Assembly (NCBI GenBank): GCA_963819695.1
Contig: CAWFXD010000001.1
Location: 2,046,001-2,110,000 of the forward strand
DNA length: 64,000 nucleotides
Source: DASZIT01 sp963819695
Lineage (GTDB): Bacteria; Actinomycetota; Acidimicrobiia; Acidimicrobiales; RAAP-2
Direction of reading: 5' to 3'
Below, piece after piece: positions 45,581-52,553 of this stretch (position 1 is the first letter of the stretch; each line of letters opens with the position of its first letter). The notes beneath the pieces are model-generated. The model was given only the letters and a program-made list of their open reading frames with translations. It ran no database searches and was not told the DNA's origin. Made by a program: the position numbers and the translations under genes.

Positions 45581-47107
45581 TCATCGAGTCGAGGCGCAGG
45601 ACCCGACGACGCCACTGTAGAAGGAGATCGAAACCTGGCCGGCCTGGGTGGTGTCGCCCGCGGGATAGGGGACGACCGGACCGATGGAGGACTGTGCACC
45701 CCGGAGCTCGCGAGGAGGTAGCCCGCGCCCCCGCCGGCCCCAGAGCCCAGAATGCCAATAACGCCGCCGGTGGTCCCTCCGCCACCTCCGCCGAGGACCC
45801 GATGACTGATACCCGCCCCCGCCGCCCCCGCCGCCGCCGGTGGCGACGCCGGCCAGAACTGGTGGCGTATACCCGGTCTGGCCACAGGCGTCGCCTGCCG
45901 CGCCCGACGCGCGATGGTGCACGGCTCCAGCCCGCGGTCCAGAGCCCGCCCTTCCCGACCCGGTGAACCCCCGAGCAGAAAGAGGATCCGGGGGTGTTTG
46001 CACCCGCGGCGGGTGGATTGCCGCCCGCCCCTCCCGCACCCGGCGGGTCGAGGCCCAGGAGGCTGAGCAGGTTGCCGGCCCCGCCGCCCCCGCCACCGCC
46101 GGCCGTGACGAGCATGCTCGCCGCGGTGGAGTCGTAGACAGCGGTGGCCCCGCCGCCCCCCGCCACCGCCGCTACTGAGCGCGCCGGTGTAGAGAGGGGG
46201 CGCTCCGACGCCGGGTAGCGCTCCGTTCCCTCCCCCCAGATCCGGTGGGGCGTTCGGAGTGCGGCAGTGAGCACGAGCCGATATTGCCGGAGCCGCCTGC
46301 TCCTCCCGCCCCCGGGAAGATGTTGATCAGGCCGAGGAGCGAGAGAAGACCCGGATTCCCCGGCACCCCGGGCTGTCCGGGGATCAGATACAATGTATGG
46401 CCGGCGACGACCGGCACCGTGGCACTCACCAGCGCACCGACACCTCCGGCGGCGTCCGTCCCTCCGCCCGCGCCGGCGGCCCCGTAGGCAACGATCTTGG
46501 CACTCACCGCCCCGGTGGGAACCTTGATGCACGATGCGGCGGTCACCGGGGTCAGGCAACCGGCTCCACAGACGGTCAGCGCCGCCTCTTCGGTCGATGA
46601 TGTATGGAGGCCACTCTGGGTGCCCGCCTGTCCGATGGAGTAGATGGTCACCAGTGCGGGGTTGGCGGTGTTGGGAGAGTTGACCACGTAGCGGTAGGAG
46701 GGGGTTCCGTTGGCGACCCCTCGCATCGTCACCCCGTCCGTGTACCACTGGCCCACCAGGGTGGGAGAATTGACGAAGGCGGGGTTGCTCGCCGGTGCCG
46801 GGGATGTCGTCCCCGGACAGGTCCACTTGGCCATCCCGGTACTGCAGTACTGGGTGTACCCCACGGCGGCCTCGACCCGGTTGATGTAGTCGCTGATGCC
46901 GGCGTTGGCTGCCTGCCTGGCCTGTACAACCAAGGCAGCCTCTTCCGACGTGGGTGCCTGACCCACAGCCAGGACATTGATGGCCACCGGCACCGCCACG
47001 AGTAGCGCGATGAGGCCGACGACCAAGAGCATGGCCTGGCCCTGGTCGATCACCCGCGCCCGCCGACTCTGCTCCCGGTGGGCGCCAGGATTCGCTCGTC
47101 GTCTCAC
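45581..47107 (-). CDS. PilX-like prepilin with glycine-rich outer domain, several frameshifts
   Basis: Last gene of the second prepilin operon. GTG 47107 follows GGGAGG and overlaps the previous stop. A basic leader leads to ARVIDQGQAMLLVVGLIALLVAVPVAINVL, a PilX-type membrane helix lacking Glu at +5. A mixed region with cysteines follows (YTQYCSTGMAKWTCPG), then a segment KIVAYGAAGAGGGTDAAGG with GHTLYLIPGQPG that is a glycine-rich surface domain. The rest is glycine runs in changing frames with at least three indels in G-runs between 45600 and 46250, ending DTTQAGQVSISFYSGVVGSC. The layout matches the large PilX-like gene of the first operon. Sequence quality in this GC-rich part is poor. 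Confidence 0.6.
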
Positions 47108-47772
47108 AACAGTCCTCCCAGGGAATTCGACAACGAGACCTGCCGGACGAGGGTGGTGGTGGAAGCTGGATTCGCGGTCACACTGGCGGTCGGGGAGCCG
47201 AGCGTGAGGGTGATGGTCACCGTCGAGATCTTCGAGAGGTCGCCGGTCGGCGGTGTGAATCCGAACGAGGTGTTCGTCGCCGAACAATGAACGCACACGT
47301 TGGCGATCTGCGCGACGACGGGCTGGGAACCACCTTGCTGGGTGACCTGCAGGGTGCAGAGCGGGTCGGCCGTAGGACAACTCGGAAAGTGGATCTCGTA
47401 GCTGTAGGCGGTGGTGGAGCCGGAGCGAACTGAACACAGCCAAACGTCCGTCGACGAACTCAACGGGGGTGAAGCCGAGCACTGGTTCGCATAGAGGGGT
47501 GCGGTATTCGGGGGAACCCCAACCGGAGTGGTGATCGTCTGGTCGGGAACGGAGCCGGAGAAGAACCCCTGCAGCGTGTCCATCCCGTTCTGCGCCGGGC
47601 CGGTGAGAGAGCCGGTGCGCTGGGTGGTGTAGGTGACCTTCACAACCGTGGTGGTCACCACAAAGCCGATGGTGATGACCACGATCAAAAGGGCCATCGC
47701 CACCATGAGCTCGACCAGGGTCATGCCGACGTCGTCGCGGCCGGAACGACGGTGAGAGTTGGCAGGTGTCAC
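47104..47772 (-). CDS. PilW-like prepilin
   Basis: A 222-residue prepilin. Leader NSHRRSGRDDVG is cleaved before MTLVELMVAMALLIVVITIGF with Glu at +5. The globular part is Thr/Ser-rich, beta-type, with cysteine pairs (ANQCSASPP with WLCSVRSG, and HFPSCPTADPLCTLQV, CVHCSATNTSF). It overlaps both neighbours by four bases (GTG 47772 over the preceding TGA; its TGA under the next GTG), so the three genes are translationally coupled. Counterpart of the PilW-like gene at 17.3-18.4 kb. Confidence 0.82.
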   Translation of the reverse strand: MTPANSHRRSGRDDVGMTLVELMVAMALLIVVITIGFVVTTTVVKVTYTTQRTGSLTGPAQNGMDTLQGFFSGSVPDQTITTPVGVPPNTAPLYANQCSASPPLSSSTDVWLCSVRSGSTTAYSYEIHFPSCPTADPLCTLQVTQQGGSQPVVAQIANVCVHCSATNTSFGFTPPTGDLSKISTVTITLTLGSPTASVTANPASTTTLVRQVSLSNSLGGLL

Positions 47773-48251
47773 AGCGGGCAGGTCGTTCCGGTCGCGGCCG
47801 CCATTCCCGACGGAGTCGTGAGAACACCGGCCACTTGCACCCCGGTCTGGTCTTCCTTCCATGTCACGGTGACCTTCACCCCATAGGAGTACGACGATCC
47901 CGAGGTGTAGGAGGTCCAGGACCCTCCGGCGACGACCGGAGGGGTGCACCAACCGGACAGCTGGGAAACGTTGTACGACTCCGCACCCACCGTCACCGGG
48001 GTGGTCGGCGGGGTAAGGGTCAGGGTCTGCTGGCCCACCGCCTGATTGCGGTCGGCCTCCAGCTGCCCGTTGGCGAGATTGGCCGCGGTCACCTTGTACT
48101 GGCTGTTGTACACACCCTGTGTCGACCTGGTGACCAGCAACAGCGCCGGCACCAGGATGATGATCAGGACACTGATGGCGGCCACCACTTCGATCAGTGA
48201 CTGGCCGTCCTCGGTATGACTGCGTCGCGCCAGAGGAGAGCCAATTCGCAC
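47769..48251 (-). CDS. Prepilin (first gene of second operon)
   Basis: A 160-residue prepilin. Basic leader RIGSPLARRSHTEDG is cleaved before QSLIEVVAAISVLIIILV, with Glu at +5; a helix NLANGQLEADRNQ and a Trp/Tyr-rich beta part (SGWCTPPVVAGGSWTSY) follow. Start GTG 48251 lies only six bases after the GCCGATGA -10 element, so the mRNA may be leaderless. The predicted transcription start falls at or next to this GTG. Stop overlaps the next gene by four bases. Confidence 0.82.
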   Translation of the reverse strand: MRIGSPLARRSHTEDGQSLIEVVAAISVLIIILVPALLLVTRSTQGVYNSQYKVTAANLANGQLEADRNQAVGQQTLTLTPPTTPVTVGAESYNVSQLSGWCTPPVVAGGSWTSYTSGSSYSYGVKVTVTWKEDQTGVQVAGVLTTPSGMAAATGTTCPL

Positions 48252-48257
48252 CCCCTC

Positions 48258-48285
48258 TCATCGGCTCATCGGATCGACCGCTTTA
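48258..48285 (-). promoter_or_regulatory. Sigma28/WhiG-like promoter of the second prepilin operon
   Basis: On the minus strand TAAA (48285-48282) and GCCGATGA (48265-48258) are 16 bases apart, close to the WhiG/FliA consensus TAAA, 15-16, GCCGATAA (only one mismatch). The element sits immediately before the first prepilin gene. A CCGCT/AGCGG hairpin overlaps the -35 region (48278-48289). Same -10 and spacing as the promoter at 21.7 kb. Confidence 0.6.
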
Positions 48286-48612
48286 GCGGAGAAAGGCAGC
48301 CACGGCAAGGGTCATAAGTTGGCAATCTGGGAAGTGCCAGGTCTCCTGGCTGCTCGTTGAGGATCACCGGGCTGATCTGTCGGCTCGGTCTTCGTTCTTG
48401 CGGCGCAGGGAGGATTCCGGAGGTTCTCTCGATCGGGCCGAGTGGGCCGCCTGCCGGTTCGGCGGGGGTCAGTCGGGGACTCACCCCCCGCCGCGTGGGG
48501 CCTCCAACGATCGGATTTGCATTTTCCCCCGACGCGCCAGTGCCCGGTACGCTGGCGAGCGTCTGGACCGACCGGTCAAGAAAATCGACCACGCCGAGGG
48601 GGACCCACCGAG
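48286..48612. other. Divergent control region, no gene
   Basis: About 330 bases between the second prepilin operon and the acyl-CoA dehydrogenase gene. It holds the upstream part of both promoters and a perfect inverted repeat GCCAGG-TCT-CCTGGC at 48336-48350, 51 bases upstream of the prepilin -35. No open frame with coding character was seen; frames that run upstream of 48613 do not resemble the enzyme's N-terminus. Confidence 0.5.
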
Positions 48613-49848
48613 ATGACCACCACCGCTGCCGATCCGACCCAGATCAGCGAGGATCAGTTCGAGGTCGACGCCCGGGAATTCCTCGATTCTCATCTCCCAC
48701 GGCGGACGGCCGAAAACTTCGTCTGGGGCAAAGGCTCCGACCACGTCGGCCTGTTTCCCGAGCGGACCCCCGCGGAAGAGGCGGCCGACGTCGCCCAAGC
48801 CAAGGAATGGGCACGAACCGTTTTCGACGCCGGTTTCGGCTGGATCACCGGCCCGGAGGCCTACGGCGGCCGCGGCCTTCCCCGCGGCTACCAACGCATC
48901 TACAACACCGTGGCGGCCGACTACCGCTCCCCGTCGCAAAGCCCGTTCGGCATCGGGCTTGGGATGGTGGCGCCCACCATCCTGGCCCACGGCATCGAAG
49001 AGGTGAAGGAGGCCTACCTCCAGCCGATGCACCGCGGCGACATCATCGGCTGCCAGCTGTTCAGCGAGCCGGTTGCCGGCTCCGACCTGGCGTCACTCCA
49101 GACCCGGGCGGTGCGCGACGGTGACGAGTGGATCGTGAACGGGCAGAAGGTCTGGACGTCCGGAGCTCAATTCTCCGACATCGGAGAAATCATCTGCCGC
49201 ACGGACCCCGATCAGCCCAAGCACCGGGGTCTGACCGGATTCGTCGTGAACATGCATGCCCCCGGCGTCGAGGTCCGGCCGCTTCGGCAGATGACCGGGG
49301 GAGCCTCCTTCAACGAGGTCTTCTTCACCGACGTCCGGATCCCCGATACCCATCGGCTGGGCGACGTGAACGGTGGATGGACCGTCGCCCTCACCACGCT
49401 GATGAACGAGCGGGCCGCCATCGGTGGTGGAGGCGGGGGCCTGGGGCTGCACTCCTCTCAGCGTCTGATCGAACTGGCCAGGGCCCAGGGACGGGAAGCT
49501 GACCCGCTTATCCGCCAACAGCTGGCCGACATCATCATCAACGATCGAGTGGCGGCGTATACCAACCTCCGCTCCATGGCCAAGATCGCCGCCGGCCAGT
49601 TGCCCGGACCGGAGATGTCCCTGGGAAAGCTGTCGCTCACCGCCAATATGGTCCGCACCTACCAATTGCTCTCATCGGTGCTCGGTCCCGAGCTCATTGC
49701 CGACAACGGACGCTGGGGCACCTACGCCTGGTCCGAGTTCCTCCTCGGCGTCCCGGGGATGCGGGTGGCGGGCGGCACCGACGAGGTGCTGCACAACATC
49801 ATCGGGGAGCGTGTCCTGGGGCTCCCCAAAGAGCCGGTCCCCAAGTAG
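48613..49848 (+). CDS. Acyl-CoA dehydrogenase
   Basis: FAD-dependent acyl-CoA dehydrogenase, 411 residues, first step of beta-oxidation-type reactions. It shows the FAD/substrate blocks CQLFSEPVAGSDLASLQTRAV, GQKVWTSGAQFSDIGEIICRT, HAPGVEVRPLRQMTGGASFNEVFF and the C-terminal AGGTDEVLHNIIGERVLGLP. The catalytic Glu is not in the canonical late loop position that I could place with certainty. The start is ATG 48613 because the earlier frame is not homologous. Substrate chain length is not evident. Not linked to other beta-oxidation genes here. Confidence 0.9.
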   Translation: MTTTAADPTQISEDQFEVDAREFLDSHLPRRTAENFVWGKGSDHVGLFPERTPAEEAADVAQAKEWARTVFDAGFGWITGPEAYGGRGLPRGYQRIYNTVAADYRSPSQSPFGIGLGMVAPTILAHGIEEVKEAYLQPMHRGDIIGCQLFSEPVAGSDLASLQTRAVRDGDEWIVNGQKVWTSGAQFSDIGEIICRTDPDQPKHRGLTGFVVNMHAPGVEVRPLRQMTGGASFNEVFFTDVRIPDTHRLGDVNGGWTVALTTLMNERAAIGGGGGGLGLHSSQRLIELARAQGREADPLIRQQLADIIINDRVAAYTNLRSMAKIAAGQLPGPEMSLGKLSLTANMVRTYQLLSSVLGPELIADNGRWGTYAWSEFLLGVPGMRVAGGTDEVLHNIIGERVLGLPKEPVPK

Positions 49849-49854
49849 CGACTC

Positions 49855-50596
49855 CTACTCGAGCTGGAACGCGAGTTCCGGCTGGACCGGTAGCCCTTCC
49901 GGCGGGCCGGGCCATCCCACCCGCCCGTAGGGCAGGTTGTCGACGTAGACCCACGACCGGCGATGGATGGAGGTGAGCCCGCTTCCCGCCAACGCGGTCT
50001 GATGGGTGGGAGACGGGTAGCCCTTGTTGCGGTGGAAGTCGAAGGCCGGGAAGTTCTCCGATAGGTCGCGCATCATCCGGTCGCGGGTCACCTTGGCCAA
50101 GATCGACGCGGCGGCAATCGACGTGCAGGTGAGGTCGCCTCGGACCACGGTGCGAACCTCCGCATTCTCCGCCGCACAGCCACCCCCCTCGGCCGGCTCC
50201 GCTGACGTAGTCGAAGGATCCGTCCATCAGGATGACATCGGGGACGCAGGTCAGGCCGGCCAACGCCCGGCTCGCCGCCAATCTCAACGCCACCGTCATC
50301 CCCCAGCGATCACATTCCTCCGGCCCGGCGTGACCCACCGACCACTCGGTGCACCAGGACGCCACCCGGGGGAACAGCACCTCGCGTTCCTCCTCCGGTA
50401 TGAGTTTGGAGTCCCGGAGCCCTTTGGGGGGCGACTTGGTGGGGATGACCGCCACCCCCACCGACACCGGCCCGGCCCACGCGCCCCGGCCGACCTCATC
50501 GAGGCCGACGATGACCTCGAATCCTTCCCTCAGGAGCGACCGTTCGGTCCGCCGGGAGGGACGGACCGGGGTGGCGGGTCGGGCGGTGATCGTCAT
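49855..50596 (-). CDS. rnhB: Ribonuclease HII, split by a +1 frameshift
   Basis: Removes RNA from RNA-DNA hybrids and single ribonucleotides. N-terminal half: VIVGLDEVGRGAWAGPVSVG (metal Asp-Glu), LRDSKLIPEEER, and ILMDGSFDYVS. The C-terminal half is in the next frame: LTCTSIAAASILAKVTRDRMM, FDFHRNKGYPSPTHQTAL. The change of frame lies between about 50180 and 50215, near a G6 run. About 246 residues joined. Start ATG 50596 overlaps the stop of the CoA ligase (ATGA). All catalytic residues remain, so a sequence error is more likely than a dead gene. Confidence 0.88.
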
Positions 50597-52169
50597 CGTC
50601 CGAGCTCGCTCCTTAGCACTTTGCCCAGCGCATTTCGGGGAAGGGCGTCGATGACATGGACGATACGGGGCCGCTTGAAGGCAGCCAGGTGCCGGGTGGT
50701 ATAGGCGGAAAGCTCCTCCGCCGACGGGGCCGGCCGTCGGCGACGATCCAGGCGGTCACCACTTCTCCCCACTCCTCCGACGGGGTCCCGGTCACCGCCA
50801 CCTCGGCAACCCTCGGATGGGTGAGCACCACTTCCTCGACCTCGCTCGGATAGACATTGAACCCACCGCTGATGATCAGCTCCTTGGACCGGCCTCGGAT
50901 GGTCAGATAACCATCGTCGATGGTACCGAGATCACCGCTCCGGAACCACGGATACCCGCCGTCGCCGGAGTCGACGAAGTCCTCCCCGGTGGCGACCGGG
51001 CGCTCCCAGTAGCCAGCGAACACGTTGGGCCCCCGGACCTGGATCTCCCCGTCGGCGGCCAGCCCGATCTCCACACCCGGGAGGGGGAAGCCCACCGTTC
51101 CGGGACGGCGCTCGCCGTCGTAGGGGTTGGAGGCGTTCATCAGCGTCTCGGTCATCCCGTACCGCTCGAGTACCGACATCCCGGTGGCGGCCTCCATCTG
51201 GCGGTGGAGGTCGGCGGGTAACGGAGCCGAACCGGAGACGCAGAGGCGCAGACGGCCGAGCTCCGCAGCCCGGACGGACTGGGCCAGGCGGTGGTACATG
51301 GTCGGCACCCCGAAGAAGAGGGAGGCGTCGCCGCTCGAGGCGGCGTCGGCAACCGCATCGGGATCGAACCCGGGATAGAGCCGGGCCGAGCCCCCGGCGA
51401 GCAGCGTCCCGTAGATGCCGACGCACAGACCGTGGGCGTGGAACACCGGCAGGCAGTGGATAAGGCGGTCGGTGGGGCCCCACCTCCAGGCCAGATTCAC
51501 GGCTCGGGTGGCGGCCAGCAGGTTGCGGTGGGTCAGCACCGCCCCCTTGGGAGCCCCGGTGGTCCCGGAGGTGAAACAGACGAGCGCCGGGTCGTCCGGG
51601 GACGCGATGTCCAGATGACCGGGGTCGCCGTCGGGAAGATCGAGATCAGGTGCGGCCACCACGATCGGCCGGTCGGAAGCTTCGCTCACCCACCGCCCTC
51701 GGACCGGGTCGTCGACGATGGCCGCGGCCGGGCGGACATCGGACACGATGTAGGCGATCTCCCGTTGGGTGTAGGCGGTGTTGGCCGGAACCACCACCAA
51801 GCCGGCCCGCAGCGCCCCGACATGGCCGATGATCGAGGCCACCGACGACCCGGTGGACCAGACCACCCGGTCCCCGGGGCGAAGTCCCGCCGCCGCCAGC
51901 CGACCGGCGGCCCGCCGGGTGGCCGCATCGAACTCCGCGGCCGACCACCAGGTCCCGGAACGGTGGCGCATGCCGACCGGGGAGGAGGGTCCGGTGTTCG
52001 ACCCGGCATCCATCAACACCGGCGCCTCGGCGGCCTCACTCCAGAGGGCGGCCCAGGCCCGGAGCAAGGTCCCCGACGTGAGCAGGTCGTCAGCGTCGAG
52101 TCGGCTTCCCGAAGGCAGGTGATCCCGCCACGGACGGAGAACACCCTCCGCTTGCCCAACCGAACTCAT
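50593..52169 (-). CDS. MatB-like acyl-CoA (malonyl-CoA) synthetase, frameshift near the C-terminus
   Basis: AMP-forming acyl-CoA ligase of the ANL superfamily. Core motifs: VCFTSGTTGAPKGAVLTHRN, ERYGMTETLMNASNPYDGERRPGTVGFPLPG, WFRSGDLGTIDDGY and IISGGFNVYPSEVEEV. The MTETLMNASNPYDG block is that of malonyl-CoA synthetase (MatB), so malonate or methylmalonate is the likely substrate. Near 50735 one base appears missing (GACGGCC for GACGGGCC); restoring it yields HLAAFKRPRIVHVIDALPRNALGKVLRSELGR with the catalytic Lys. Start ATG 52169 gives about 525 residues; the longer upstream frame is spurious. Stop overlaps rnhB. Confidence 0.87.
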
Positions 52170-52298
52170 ACCCCCGTTGTCTAGTCGGCATCGTCGGCTC
52201 CACCGACCATGGTCCCCCGAGGCGCGGACCTCCCCGGGAGGTTCTACGATTCGGTCGTCGGCCGGCGGGAATCGCCGGTCGGAGAGAGAGGAGCATCC

Positions 52299-52553
52299 AT
52301 GGGGTTCATGGACAAGGTAAAGGCGCAGGCAGAGGTGGTGTCGGCCAAAGCCACCGAAGCCGGGAAGGCGGGCCAGGCCAAGATCGATGCCGTCCAGGCC
52401 AAGCGTCATGCCGACGACCTCCTTCGCCAGCTGGGGGCCGCCGCCTACGCCGACCACCAGGGTCGGGCCACCGACCAGACCACCGCCGACGCCGCCCGGA
52501 TCGTCGGCGAACTCGAGAAGTACGAAGCGGAGTACGGCTCTCTCGCCTCATGA
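52299..52553 (+). CDS. Small helical hypothetical protein (84 aa)
   Basis: An 84-residue, mostly alpha-helical, Ala/Lys/Glu-rich protein (DKVKAQAEVVSAKATEAGKA and ELEKYEAEYGSL) with no signal or membrane segment. Similar proteins occur in Actinobacteria but have no known function. Start ATG 52299 follows AGAGGAG by six bases, which excludes the longer frame at 52209. It overlaps the mannosidase start (ATGA), so the two genes are translated together. Confidence 0.65.
   Translation: MGFMDKVKAQAEVVSAKATEAGKAGQAKIDAVQAKRHADDLLRQLGAAAYADHQGRATDQTTADAARIVGELEKYEAEYGSLAS

Noticed and set aside
48241..48360. c-di-GMP or cobalamin riboswitch before the second prepilin operon
   Set aside because: CCGCT/AGCGG and GCCAGG/CCTGGC hairpins are present, but no aptamer core matches and the first lies on the promoter itself.
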